NCBI RefSeq assembly: GCF_017873675.1
Contig: NZ_JAGGKK010000001.1
Coordinates: 186,001-250,000, forward strand
DNA length: 64,000 bases
Source: Virgibacillus litoralis
Lineage (GTDB): Bacteria; Bacillota; Bacilli; Bacillales; Amphibacillaceae
Reading direction: 5' to 3'
Made by a program: the position numbers and the translations under genes. The stretch's first letter is position 1. Each line of letters opens with the position of its first letter. Shown here one piece after another: positions 35,879 to 44,541 of this stretch. The notes beneath the pieces are model-generated. The model did no database searches, was not told where the DNA came from, and saw only the letters and a program-made list of their open reading frames with translations.

Positions 35879-38032
35879 TTACATTGACAAAGTTACGGTA
35901 TTTGATTTATTCCCTTCCCGTTTAGTCAAGGGATCGTACGGTACAACATAATAGCTGGTAGCTTTAAAAATACTTATATTATTTACAGTAAATTCGTTTT
36001 TCTCTTCAACTTTACCAATTCGTTCATCAACACCTTCTTTTTCCTGGTAAATATGATAAACAACCCGATCGTCTTTAGCCGGGGTCCAGTGCAGCTTTCC
36101 TTTAAATAATGAGAAGCCCCCAAATGTATAGTCTGCATTTAATACCAATTCTTCAGGTAATTCAATCGGTTTTGGTAAATCCTTAACATTTTCAGGCTTG
36201 TCAAAAGTAGCTGCAAGAGTTTGCTCCTTATCCAGTTCAGAAAGAATCGCCTTCGTAAGTTTTGTTGGAAATTCACTGCCGCCAGTTAAGTAATGCTCTT
36301 TATCTGATGTATCATACCCCATCCAAAGCGCACTTACATATTGTGGGGTATATCCAACAAACCATGCATCCTTTACTTCATCAGCGACATGCGGATGCTG
36401 AGTTGAACCAGTTTTTCCTGCTAATGCCTTTGAGAATTCGCCAGCACTTGCTGTCCCCTCGTTAACAGCTTCCATTAATATCGATGTCATATTCCAAGCC
36501 ACTTGTGGACTGAATACATCGGTTGTAAATGCCTTACCTTGAAAAATAATGTCGTTTTGCTTGTCATATATTTTATCGATTGCAAATGAATCAATAGTTT
36601 CCCCGTTTCTAGCGAATGAAGTGTAACTTTCAGCCATTTTTAAAGGGGTCAGACCTTCGGAAAGTCCACCTAGCGCAATAGCAAGACCTTCATCAGGGAT
36701 CTTAATGTCCATTTTAGTTAAGTAGTCCTTTGCATGGGATACCCCCAATTCATTCAAAAGCCAAACTGCAGAAGCGTTTTTTGATTCTATTAATGCTTCA
36801 AATATAGATACAGCACCCTCATAATTACCGTCATAATTCGTCACGGTATATCCATTTATTTCCATTTTTTGATCACGTATTAGTGTATATGGCTGATATG
36901 CTTCCTGCATCATAGCCGGTCCATATACTGCAATTGGTTTCATCGTTGAACCTGGCTGTCGGTTAACAGTCACACGGTTCAAATCACCTAACTGATAATC
37001 CCTGCCGCCAATAGCAGCAACGATTTTTCCCGAATCCTGTTCCATCATGACGAAAGCGCCTTGAACACCCTTCGTATTTCCTGGGAAATAGTCCCCATTT
37101 TTGAATTTATTGAAGGCAATTTTTTGCGCCTTTTCATTCATATTTACAACAATTCGATATCCACCGCGTTTTAACTCACTATTCGACAAATTATAATCTT
37201 CTTTAGCTTCCTGTAACACTAAACTAATATAGCTATCTGTCCACGGATTTGGTTTATTTTTTTTTAGTTCTAATCCTAATGTCTTACCTTGAGCACTCAT
37301 ACGCTTCTCAGTCGAAATTTTGCCTGTATCATCCATCGCTTTTAAGACAACATTTCTTCGTGCTTTTGCTTTCTCAGGGTGATCAACTGGCGAATATCCA
37401 TTAGGTGCTTTAGCTAGTCCTGCCAATAGCGCGCCTTCCATCACATTTAAATCCTTAACTGGCTTCGAGAAAAACTTTTGTGAAGCAGCCTCAACTCCAT
37501 ATAAGCCTTGTCCAAAATAAATTTCATTTAAATATAGTTCTAAGATCTTCTCTTTCGAAAATTCGCGTTCCAGGTGTATTGCTGCCATCACTTCTTTGGT
37601 CTTACGCATCCATGTTTTATCATTATGCAAAAACAAATTCTTAGCTAATTGCTGTGTAATGGTACTTGCACCTTCCACCTTAGCCATAGCTATAATATCA
37701 CGATAGACCGCTCGCACAACCGATTGAAAATCTACACCTCCATGATCATAAAAACGTCTGTCCTCAACAGCTACAAAAGCCTCCGTTACATGGTCTGGAA
37801 TTTCTTCTATGTTAACCGGGATTCGATTTTCATAATATAATTTACCAATTATTTGCCCATTACTTGTTTCAATTGTTGTCGTTGCATCCAGTATTAATTC
37901 TTCTTTATCAACAACAAGGTTTCCACCGAATAAAATAGCCGTATATCCTATTATTGCAACAATTAAAATAAAAGCGGACGAAATCAACAGCCATTTCATT
38001 TTCTTTCTTATAGAGCTCTTTGATTTATGCAT
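35879..38032 (-). CDS. pbpF: Class A penicillin-binding protein (PbpF-like)
   Basis: A 717-residue bifunctional peptidoglycan synthase: cytoplasmic tail, one helix (about 15-40), a GT51 glycosyltransferase with VEDRRFYDHGG near 85 and EGASTITQQLAKNLFLH near 120, and a transpeptidase with SXXK motif GSTMKP near 365, SKNAS near 420 and KTGST near 545. A C-terminal fibronectin-like segment (WTPAKDDRVVYHIY) follows. The start at 38032 has GAGGTG; the nine residues upstream are not coding. pbpF lies before hemE in B. subtilis as well, where it is expressed in the forespore. Confidence 0.92.
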   Translation of the reverse strand: MHKSKSSIRKKMKWLLISSAFILIVAIIGYTAILFGGNLVVDKEELILDATTTIETSNGQIIGKLYYENRIPVNIEEIPDHVTEAFVAVEDRRFYDHGGVDFQSVVRAVYRDIIAMAKVEGASTITQQLAKNLFLHNDKTWMRKTKEVMAAIHLEREFSKEKILELYLNEIYFGQGLYGVEAASQKFFSKPVKDLNVMEGALLAGLAKAPNGYSPVDHPEKAKARRNVVLKAMDDTGKISTEKRMSAQGKTLGLELKKNKPNPWTDSYISLVLQEAKEDYNLSNSELKRGGYRIVVNMNEKAQKIAFNKFKNGDYFPGNTKGVQGAFVMMEQDSGKIVAAIGGRDYQLGDLNRVTVNRQPGSTMKPIAVYGPAMMQEAYQPYTLIRDQKMEINGYTVTNYDGNYEGAVSIFEALIESKNASAVWLLNELGVSHAKDYLTKMDIKIPDEGLAIALGGLSEGLTPLKMAESYTSFARNGETIDSFAIDKIYDKQNDIIFQGKAFTTDVFSPQVAWNMTSILMEAVNEGTASAGEFSKALAGKTGSTQHPHVADEVKDAWFVGYTPQYVSALWMGYDTSDKEHYLTGGSEFPTKLTKAILSELDKEQTLAATFDKPENVKDLPKPIELPEELVLNADYTFGGFSLFKGKLHWTPAKDDRVVYHIYQEKEGVDERIGKVEEKNEFTVNNISIFKATSYYVVPYDPLTKREGNKSNTVTLSM

Positions 38033-38137
38033 TTGTTCACCTCTATATTTACTGCACACACTCTTTATTATACGACAAAATTCGTCATTAAAAAAGGAAT
38101 AATACTTAATGTTACTTAATAATTATTTTAATTGAGT

Positions 38138-38167
38138 TTGAGCCAAAAAATAGGGTATGTTAAAATG
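38138..38167 (+). promoter_or_regulatory. Promoter of hmoB
   Basis: TTGAGC (38138-38143) and TAAAAT (38162-38167) with 18 nt between them. The overlapping GTTTGA-N11-GGGTAT also resembles a SigmaB promoter but its spacer is short, so SigmaA use is the safer reading. Confidence 0.45.
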
Positions 38168-38189
38168 AAAAGAAAGAAAGGGGTATATT

Positions 38190-38699
38190 ATGAACGCATA
38201 TATGACGAATGGGACATTTGATTTTCTAAAAAAACTTAGAGACGACCATCCATCTATTAATTTTTATTATATGAGCGGGGACTCTAGCACGTTAGTTTAT
38301 TATGAAGCTAGCAGTAAAAGCATTTTCTCAGCAGGGAGATCGTATGAGGCAATTATCAAAAATGGAGAATTACAGGAAAGTGGCTTTGTTGTCATGAATA
38401 ACATCCCTGTTACCGAGGACGGTGCAGCAGTTTTTGAAGACCGGTTCAAGCAACGGCAACAGAATGTGGACTCAATGCCTGGATTCCAAGCATTTCGTTT
38501 GTTAAAGCCGAAAAAAGGTAATACTTATGTTGTCTTGACACAATGGGCCAGAGAGGATGACTTTGAAAACTGGAAAAACTCGGACCAATTTAAAAAAGCC
38601 CATAAAGACGGCGGAACAAAACCACCTGCATATTTTGCAGACAGACCGTTCATAACAAGCTATCGAATGATAAACCTGGATGATGAGGAGTCCATGTAA
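38190..38699 (+). CDS. hmoB: Heme-degrading monooxygenase HmoB
   Basis: A 169-residue protein of the HmoB (YhgC) type. The N-terminal half (1-70) is a divergent ferredoxin-like domain; the C-terminal half is an antibiotic-biosynthesis-monooxygenase (ABM) domain with MNNIPVTEDGAAVFEDRFKQ near 70-90, GFQAFRLLKP near 105 and the heme-binding histidine in FKKAHKDGG near 138. It releases iron from heme. It lies divergent from pbpF-hemEHY, so heme synthesis and breakdown are neighbours. AAAGGGG precedes the ATG. Confidence 0.9.
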   Translation: MNAYMTNGTFDFLKKLRDDHPSINFYYMSGDSSTLVYYEASSKSIFSAGRSYEAIIKNGELQESGFVVMNNIPVTEDGAAVFEDRFKQRQQNVDSMPGFQAFRLLKPKKGNTYVVLTQWAREDDFENWKNSDQFKKAHKDGGTKPPAYFADRPFITSYRMINLDDEESM

Positions 38700-38762
38700 A
38701 GAGATTCTCAACCTCACAGGGTGCCTCACTAAAGACTACAAATCGGTTACCATTAGTTGACT

Positions 38763-38784
38763 TTCACAGTTTATCAACTGTGAA
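38763..38784. repeat. Perfect inverted repeat after hmoB
   Basis: TTCACAGTT-TATC-AACTGTGAA, 9-bp stem with a 4-nt loop and no T tract; possibly the hmoB transcript end or an operator. Confidence 0.4.
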
Positions 38785-38849
38785 GATAAAAATTTGTCAT
38801 CCGCAAAAGGCTCAATCGCTGAATACGTTAGCTATACTTACACACTCAA

Positions 38850-39131
38850 GAACAAAAGCGCAAGCGCCTGTTCAGTGCCGTATGGACTGCGCTCAGCGCT
38901 GCGGGTGGGTCGACGTTGCCGCGCAAAGCGGCGGTCTTAGTCGATCTTCCTTTTCCCTGAGATAAAGGATACACGAAGAGCGTAAGCGATTCGATGTTGA
39001 CTTATCGTAGACACGGGGAGGGAAGTCCACTAGGCGCTAGGCGCTGGCCGGTGAGAACGCCACGTCCTGTGGCGTCACCGGCACTAGTACGTCCTGTACG
39101 TCGGAGCTGGACGTCGCTGATTCGGAAGTCC
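38850..39131. repeat. GC-rich ~283-bp intergenic repeat (R2, copy 1)
   Basis: Begins GAACAAAAGCGCAAGCGCCT and ends TTCGGAAGTCC. It is matched along its whole length, in inverted orientation, by 55237-55520. Internal palindromes include CGCCACGTCCTGTGGCG, GTACGTCCTGTACG and TAGGCGCTAGGCGC. GC content is far above the surroundings. No coding potential is supported. With the hairpin at 38763 it fills the gap 38700-39171. Confidence 0.85.
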
Positions 39132-39171
39132 AAATATCCACAATACTTAAATTTTATAATTTCCTAAACAG

Positions 39172-39209
39172 TAAAAAAGCTAGCTTGGGGTAACCACCCT
39201 AGCTAGCTT
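39172..39209 (-). terminator. Terminator overlapping the end of the thioredoxin-like gene
   Basis: On the minus strand AGCTAGCTAGGGTGG pairs with CCCCAAGCTAGCT and is followed by TTTTTT. The 5' arm contains the stop codon of the gene. Confidence 0.8.
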
Positions 39210-39696
39210 CTTCATTCCCATCTACTGCATACTCATTGAAAAACGCTCTGAACATTTCTTCCGATTGCGATCCATTCACTCGATCTACTTCTTCTCCATC
39301 TTCAAAGTGAACAAGTGTTGGGGTACTTTGGATACTATAATTACTCCATGCATCTTCAAATTCCAGTACATTTAATTTCTTCATATCAACGCCCATGTCC
39401 TCAGCCAGTGGGGCAAGTATCGGTGTAGTACGCTTACAGTGTGGACATGTTGGATCATAAAAATACACGGTTACGTCCTCTCCGTTATCCAACTTTTCCT
39501 CCAAGTTATCAGGGGTGATTTGATTCTGATAATCAGGATCATCAAGCTGATCAATTGTTGCTTGATGCAAGTTATCTTTTCCATAAGGATTTTCATTATC
39601 GCCCATTGCCTGGTTGTTTTTATAATCAATCACAAAGTAAAGTGCAATAAACAAAACTAGTATTGAAGCCAATATAATTAGCATTTTCTTTTGCAT
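39199..39696 (-). CDS. Membrane-anchored thioredoxin-like protein
   Basis: A 165-residue protein with one N-terminal helix (5-24) and an extracytoplasmic thioredoxin domain. The active site CPHC is in YFYDPTCPHCKRTTPIL near residue 88, and the cis-proline segment is STPTLVHFEDG near 130. It starts 3 nt after the DsbB-like gene, with GGAGG inside the end of that gene. It is likely the thiol oxidase/isomerase partner of that DsbB-like protein for disulfide formation in secreted or competence proteins; BdbA/BdbD-like in role, exact ortholog uncertain. Confidence 0.87.
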   Translation of the reverse strand: MQKKMLIILASILVLFIALYFVIDYKNNQAMGDNENPYGKDNLHQATIDQLDDPDYQNQITPDNLEEKLDNGEDVTVYFYDPTCPHCKRTTPILAPLAEDMGVDMKKLNVLEFEDAWSNYSIQSTPTLVHFEDGEEVDRVNGSQSEEMFRAFFNEYAVDGNEEAS

Positions 39697-39699
39697 ATC

Positions 39700-40128
39700 T
39701 TACTTCCTCCCATCTTGTTTGATAATTATAATATGTAGAACAAAAATTACAATAAACGCAATTCCAGCTAGAAAAGGAATCGTAACAAATCCAAAATAAT
39801 TAACGTATTGCGTATTACATGGAACTGCTCCACAAGATCCACCAGCTTCATGCAACGCTGGCAATTTTTGAATTAGATAATGATAGATTGAGACTAACAA
39901 GCCAATTCCACTTAAGATTAACCCTGGTAAGGCAACTGCTATATCCTTTTTAAAAGCTGCTGCACCATAGATAATCACTAACGGATACATTAAGATTCGC
40001 TGTATCCAGCATAATTCGCAAGGGACATACCCCATTACTTCAGAAAAGAACAAGCTGCCCAATAGCGCAAGAAGTGCCTGTGCCCAAACAAGCATTAATA
40101 ATGTTTCATTTGATTTTGTATTGTCCAT
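39700..40128 (-). CDS. bdbC: Disulfide bond formation protein, DsbB family (BdbC-like)
   Basis: A 142-residue four-helix quinone-linked thiol oxidase. The first cysteine pair CELC is in MGYVPCELCWIQRILMYPL near 36-39 and the second lies in AGGSCGAVPCNTQY near 100. It reoxidises its thioredoxin-like partner, encoded immediately downstream, using quinone. GGAG precedes the ATG. BdbB and BdbC are close homologs; BdbC is the likelier name because the gene pairs with a thioredoxin-type protein, but the symbol is tentative. Confidence 0.88.
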   Translation of the reverse strand: MDNTKSNETLLMLVWAQALLALLGSLFFSEVMGYVPCELCWIQRILMYPLVIIYGAAAFKKDIAVALPGLILSGIGLLVSIYHYLIQKLPALHEAGGSCGAVPCNTQYVNYFGFVTIPFLAGIAFIVIFVLHIIIIKQDGRK

Positions 40129-40184
40129 GTTCGCGCACTCCTTTATTTATCATACATAAGAATTATACAAGACTCTATATAAAA

Positions 40185-40221
40185 AAATCAAAAAAGAGGA
40201 TTACATAATTCTAATCCTCTT
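40185..40221 (-). terminator. Terminator overlapping the end of liaR
   Basis: On the minus strand AAGAGGATTA pairs with AATCCTCTT and is followed by a T-rich tail. The 5' arm is made of the last codons and stop of liaR. Confidence 0.75.
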
Positions 40222-40852
40222 GTTTAACTATGTCATTTTTGTGAACATATACAGCTGCTTGTGTACGGTCATGAACGTCCAGTTTTGACAGTATATTACT
40301 AACATGTGTTTTTACTGTTTTAATCCCAATATAAAGTTTATCGCCGATTTCCTGATTGGTAAGGCCATCACCGATACACAAAAGTACCTCAAGCTCGCGT
40401 TCCGTTAGTTCATCGTGTGCTTTCCTTTGCTCTGTCCGAAAACTGGTCATCATTTTCCCAGCAACCTTTGGCTCAATTACATTTTCGCCGGCTCCAGCTT
40501 TTTTAACTGCATCTGCAATTTCGGATGCTGAAGAAGTTTTTAAAATATAACTAAACGCCCCCGCTTCAATTGCAGGAAACACCTGTTTATCATCATAGTA
40601 GCTTGTTAGAATAATAATTTTACATGCTGGCAACTCTCTCATTACTTTTGCAGTTGCTTCAATTCCTGAACCATTTTCCATCATCAGATCCATTAGAACA
40701 ACATCTGGTTTTGTTTGTAAAATCAAATCGGCACCGTCATTGCCACTAGCAGCTTCACCAACAACTTCAATGTCACTCTCCGTCTGCAAATAGGCTACTA
40801 TCCCTTTACGCACAATTTCATGATCATCTACCACTACTACACGAATTATCAT
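40211..40852 (-). CDS. liaR: Response regulator LiaR
   Basis: A 213-residue NarL/FixJ regulator. The receiver domain has the acidic pocket VVDDHE, the phospho-acceptor Asp in PDVVLMDLMMENGSG near residue 53 and the conserved Lys in FSYILKTSSA near 105. The LuxR-type HTH is near 150-205 (LTERELEVLLCIGDGLTNQE, then TVKTHVSNIL). It responds to cell-wall stress sensed by LiaS. Last gene of liaF-liaS-liaR; AGGAG precedes the ATG. The usual target operon liaIH is not in the window. Confidence 0.93.
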   Translation of the reverse strand: MIIRVVVVDDHEIVRKGIVAYLQTESDIEVVGEAASGNDGADLILQTKPDVVLMDLMMENGSGIEATAKVMRELPACKIIILTSYYDDKQVFPAIEAGAFSYILKTSSASEIADAVKKAGAGENVIEPKVAGKMMTSFRTEQRKAHDELTERELEVLLCIGDGLTNQEIGDKLYIGIKTVKTHVSNILSKLDVHDRTQAAVYVHKNDIVKQED

Positions 40853-40867
40853 TTCTCTCCTCCTAAT

Positions 40868-41905
40868 TTAACAAGGAATGCGGATATCCAAATATGTTCC
40901 TTCACCTTGAATTGAACGGATCGTGAACGTTCCACCTAGTTCCTCGCTTCGCTCCCTCATCGTTTTCAATCCATATGAAGTTTTACGGTTCGTATCTTCA
41001 TCCACATTAAAACCTTCTCCATTATCACTGATATGCAAAAATAACTCATTTGCTCTTATAAAAACTTTTATTTTAGCTTCTGATGCAGCGGCATGACGGA
41101 GTGTATTTGATAATGATTCCTGAATTATACGAAAAACATGTTCTTCCGTAGTTTCGGACAGTTCAATATCTTCATCAATCGATACCGTAAAGTTCATATT
41201 CGTTTTTTGTTTCAGTTCATCAATTAGCTTCTTTACCCCAATTGGCAAAGGTTCCCCGGATAAATGAACAGGACGTAAATGCAATAATAGTGCACGCATC
41301 TCAGTCTGTGCCTTCAACGCGCTATCAGCTACATCTCTTAGTTGTGTCTTAGCTACTTCAGAATCAATATCCAACTGCTTCAAAGCCGCTTCAGACATCA
41401 TGGTTATTGCGAATAACTGCTGACTGACCGCATCATGCAGATCACGAGCTAATCGCTGTCTTTCTTCAATGACTGCAGCCTTATGTGACGACTTGGCAAA
41501 ATCGGCTTTTTCATCAGCCATTCGTTGTAATGACTTCACCTGATTTTGTAACTTTTCGCCAAGTTCATTCATTTCATTACTAATTCTCGTAACCTCGTCA
41601 CTTTCATTAAAATAGACACGAGATTGATAGTTTCCATTCGCAAATTGGGTAATTAAGACAGATAAATAATCCAACCGTTCTTTTATTTCGCCACTTGATT
41701 TAAACCCGGCATAAACAGAAATTATAAGACCTAATAAAACATACAGCAAAATAAAGACAAATATACTCATTGCAGAAAGCCAGTCTGGGCTTACCAGGAC
41801 ATGTATCGACAGTAATACAGATAAAAGAATAACAGTTGTTAGAAAAACCGCATATAAATGAGAACGAATATACATGTAACGGATACTGCTAAATTTTTTC
41901 ATCAT
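40868..41905 (-). CDS. liaS: Sensor histidine kinase LiaS
   Basis: A 345-residue membrane kinase. Two N-terminal helices (about 15-65) enclose a very short outer loop, typical of intramembrane-sensing kinases. A HAMP-like linker follows, then the HisKA_3 box with the phosphorylated histidine in RQRLARDLHDAVSQQLFAI near 155, and an ATPase with ISDNGEGFN near 300 and the G2 region SYGLKTMRERSEELGG. LiaF, encoded upstream, holds it inactive until envelope stress. AAAGGGG precedes tandem ATG codons. Confidence 0.93.
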   Translation of the reverse strand: MMKKFSSIRYMYIRSHLYAVFLTTVILLSVLLSIHVLVSPDWLSAMSIFVFILLYVLLGLIISVYAGFKSSGEIKERLDYLSVLITQFANGNYQSRVYFNESDEVTRISNEMNELGEKLQNQVKSLQRMADEKADFAKSSHKAAVIEERQRLARDLHDAVSQQLFAITMMSEAALKQLDIDSEVAKTQLRDVADSALKAQTEMRALLLHLRPVHLSGEPLPIGVKKLIDELKQKTNMNFTVSIDEDIELSETTEEHVFRIIQESLSNTLRHAAASEAKIKVFIRANELFLHISDNGEGFNVDEDTNRKTSYGLKTMRERSEELGGTFTIRSIQGEGTYLDIRIPC

Positions 41906-41920
41906 TTATTCGTTCCCCTT

Positions 41921-42691
41921 TCAGACCGTAACAACTCGAATGGAACCTGCCTTCAGATCAAGTAGAATATCCAGTTTTTTTATTGCTGTTTCGTAATCAA
42001 CAGTTTCGTGCAGTAGATGTCTATTGATTCCTTCCGCCTTTCTCCCGGCTATGTCAATTTCTCCTGCCTTAACAGAAGCATCAACACGAAACTCAATATT
42101 CTCAGGAATTAGAATATGAACATCACCAGCCAACGAGTTAATGGTAATTGGAATTTCTTTTTCTGGAATAAATGCTTTTGAAAAATCGAGATAAAAATCA
42201 CCAGCCATACTTTTAAGGTTCATCGCCTCTACTTTCCAGTTAGGCTGATTAAACTCATGTTCACCAATTGAGAAAAAACTGCTGTCATAATTGCCTTTTA
42301 CTTTATTCTTTTTAGACAATTTTTTATCCCATTTGATATTCCACTTGCTTCGCTTTTGAGAATTACCTATAAAAGAAAATCCAATATAAACAATTAGCAG
42401 CGGCCACAATTTATACACATCATTAAAGGTAAATTCAATTAGTTCAAAACGGTCAAACAGCAACAGTGAACCAAATATGAAGAAAAATGACCCAAAAATC
42501 CAGCTTCCTCCATTATACCTTATTTTATCAAGCATCCACTTTAGACCAAATATAATAAATAGAACTGGATAAATATAAATCCAGGCATTATTCATATTAA
42601 AATCAATAATTCCTATATTAGCTAATACTAATGCTGCTCCTACTAAAATCAGCGTAATTGCTACAAAAGACCGCAAAAAACTATTCCTCAT
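41921..42691 (-). CDS. liaF: Cell-wall-stress inhibitor protein LiaF
   Basis: A 256-residue membrane protein with four N-terminal helices and a C-terminal DUF2154-like beta-rich domain containing LKSMAGDFYLDFSKAFIPE and SLAGDVHILIPENIEF near 165-195. LiaF represses LiaS in unstressed cells. The frame extends by three codons to a GTG, but GAGGTG stands 6 nt before the ATG at 42691. First gene of liaFSR. No liaIH and no clear LiaR operator were recognised upstream. Confidence 0.9.
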   Translation of the reverse strand: MRNSFLRSFVAITLILVGAALVLANIGIIDFNMNNAWIYIYPVLFIIFGLKWMLDKIRYNGGSWIFGSFFFIFGSLLLFDRFELIEFTFNDVYKLWPLLIVYIGFSFIGNSQKRSKWNIKWDKKLSKKNKVKGNYDSSFFSIGEHEFNQPNWKVEAMNLKSMAGDFYLDFSKAFIPEKEIPITINSLAGDVHILIPENIEFRVDASVKAGEIDIAGRKAEGINRHLLHETVDYETAIKKLDILLDLKAGSIRVVTV

Positions 42692-42863
42692 TTTGCACAC
42701 CTCTTTCTCCCATTTGATACCTAGAATTACACTTAAGCTGTAAACACCAATTAATTTTGCGATACAGCCTCCATTTCGAAAACTCCCTCTGATTTAACCT
42801 ACTTCTATTTTACTAAGTGGTATCTCGAAAGGTAATGGTCTCTGGAATGTTTCTGCCTCCGTC

Positions 42864-43511
42864 TTAAGACTGAATCTTAAACCTGCGATTACGTATCAGT
42901 TCGTATAAATAAATTAAACCCACTAAAAAAATAAATCCAAATATAAATCCCGCAAGTACATCTGTTAAATAATGCACATTAATCATATACCTGCTTATTC
43001 CAATCAGAAAAATTAACAGCGCAAACAGAAATTGAACCGCAAAAGTGGCTTTTGCAGATTTAAGATTCTTTGTAATAAAATACGCCAGCAGACCGTAACA
43101 AACCATTGATATCATCGCATGCCCGGATGGAAAACTATACCCTTCAGCATTTGCGGCAACAAGAATACTAGGGCGCTCCCGCTCAACAAGTCTTTTTATC
43201 AATATATTCAAGCCATGACTAGTAAGCGTTCCTACTCCAAAAACCAATGCCGGCAGCCAGTCACGAAAAAGCCACCATAACAAAAGGGTAATAATGATTG
43301 TGAATGGCACTAAAAACTCTTCAGATCCTAGTTCTGTCGTCCAGCGGAAAAACGTATAAATACTGGAGTCATCAAATTTTTCAACAATTCCACGTGTCAG
43401 CCGATCAACATACAAGGTTTGTCCAGTAATAATCCGCGCCACCCAGGTACCTAAGGTTATAATGACAATTGTAAATAAAAAAATAATAATATAATTCCGT
43501 TTATTCCACAC
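42864..43511 (-). CDS. PAP2-family membrane phosphatase
   Basis: A 215-residue six-helix phosphatase. The three PAP2 motifs are complete: KRLVERERP near 108, PSGHAM near 128 and SRYMINVHYLTDV near 175. Likely substrates are lipid phosphates such as undecaprenyl pyrophosphate or phosphatidylglycerophosphate. Such enzymes (BcrC/YodM/PgpB type) often recycle the cell-wall carrier lipid, which would fit the adjacent liaFSR system. A GTG start with GGAGG 8 nt upstream is used. Confidence 0.9.
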   Translation of the reverse strand: MWNKRNYIIIFLFTIVIITLGTWVARIITGQTLYVDRLTRGIVEKFDDSSIYTFFRWTTELGSEEFLVPFTIIITLLLWWLFRDWLPALVFGVGTLTSHGLNILIKRLVERERPSILVAANAEGYSFPSGHAMISMVCYGLLAYFITKNLKSAKATFAVQFLFALLIFLIGISRYMINVHYLTDVLAGFIFGFIFLVGLIYLYELIRNRRFKIQS

Positions 43512-43617
43512 GTAGATAACCTCCTTATCCCATAATACCTCATTTAACGTTTTAAAAAAACGGAATAGGGAAATGTAATTATATAGATAAAAATCTTATG
43601 AAAGGTTGCGATATGCT

Positions 43618-44055
43618 ATGAATAAAGATTTACAAAATTTAATTGATGGTCTAAATGAAGACCTTGCGAATGAATATGGAGCAGCAATCCAATATACGTA
43701 TAGTGCTTCAGTTGTTTCTGGGCTATATCGTTCTGCATTGAAACCATTTTTCGAGGCGGAAATCACCGATGAAATGGGTCATGCACTATACCTATCCGAA
43801 AAAATCAGCACACTCGGTGGAACTCCAACAACGAAGTCAGCAGATATTCCGCAGCCTACTGAAGTAAAAGACTTATTAGAGGCAACACTTAATTCGGAAA
43901 AAGACACGATTGAACGCTATGAACAACGTAAAAAACAAGCAGACGAATTAGGCTATACTGAGCTAGTTGTTAAACTCGAAGACATGATAGCTGATGAAAC
44001 ACATCATAAGGAAGAAATTGAACGATTATTAAAAGACCCAAGATTTTCATCATAA
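43618..44055 (+). CDS. Ferritin-like (bacterioferritin/Dps-type) protein
   Basis: A 145-residue four-helix bundle with di-iron ligands: Glu in DLANEYGAAIQYTY near residue 21, EITDEMGHA near 50-58, Glu in LNSEKDTIERYEQ near 100 and DETHHKEEI near 130-138. It would oxidise or store iron, or act as a rubrerythrin-like protein. The ATG is 12 nt from AAAGG, a loose spacing; an in-frame TTG at 43606 is less likely. It is monocistronic with its own terminator. The exact subfamily (bacterioferritin or ferritin-like DUF) is uncertain. Confidence 0.8.
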   Translation: MNKDLQNLIDGLNEDLANEYGAAIQYTYSASVVSGLYRSALKPFFEAEITDEMGHALYLSEKISTLGGTPTTKSADIPQPTEVKDLLEATLNSEKDTIERYEQRKKQADELGYTELVVKLEDMIADETHHKEEIERLLKDPRFSS

Positions 44056-44062
44056 TCCAGTC

Positions 44063-44092
44063 AGGTTGTCTCAAATTAGAGGCAGCCTTTTT
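44063..44092 (+). terminator. Terminator of the ferritin-like gene
   Basis: AGGTTGTCTC and GAGGCAGCCT are inverted around AAATTA and followed by TTTTT. Confidence 0.85.
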
Positions 44093-44110
44093 AATTTGTG
44101 CACGTATCCA

Positions 44111-44464
44111 GTTGATGTTCGGGCTCTTCTGTCGATGTTTCCGCTCTTCTGTTGATGTTTGCGCTCTTCTGTTGATTCACACTCCCCTTCTGCACATTCA
44201 CACTCTCCTTCTGTTGATTCACACTCTCCTTCTGCACATTCACACTCTCCTTCTGGCGATTCAGCCTCTCCTTCTGGCGATTCAGCCTCTCCTTCTGCAC
44301 ATTCACACTCTCCTTCTGCACATTCACACTCTCCTTCTGCACATTCACACTCTCCTTCTGCACATTCACACTCTCCTTCTGCACATTCACACTCTCCTTC
44401 TGCACATTCACACTCTCCTCCTGCACATTCGCACTCTCCAACCGGCGATTCACTCCCTCCTTCT
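44111..44464. repeat. Array of 17 tandem units of 20-21 nt (array C)
   Basis: Three 20-mers (44111-44170) are followed by fourteen 21-mers (44171-44464). The commonest unit is GCACATTCACACTCTCCTTC plus T; other units replace the first part with GTTGATTC or GGCGATTC. Five consecutive identical copies start at 44297. The array is open in several frames; on the minus strand it would encode a heptad with VNVQKES in a 132-residue frame from a TTG at 44489. It fills the gap between two genes. Confidence 0.92.
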
Positions 44465-44541
44465 GCACTTTCTTAGCAAAACTATTCAACCTGCTCCTAA
44501 AAATGTTATAATAATTAGAAAATATAAGGGGAGTTTTTATT

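Noticed and set aside
39199-40128. Competence-specific bdbDC operon
   Set aside because: The thioredoxin-like partner has CPHC as in several Bdb proteins, but its orientation and sequence do not allow a secure BdbD assignment, so only a general thiol-disulfide role is given.
44111-44464. CRISPR array
   Set aside because: Units are 20-21 nt and directly abutting, with no unique spacers of constant length, and no cas genes are present. The same holds for arrays A and B.
44091-44489. 132-residue minus-strand protein made of VNVQKES heptads
   Set aside because: Any stop-free 21-nt unit keeps frames open across an array; overlapping plus-strand frames are just as long. The TTG start has only partial support. 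Kept as a question in the findings, not called a gene.
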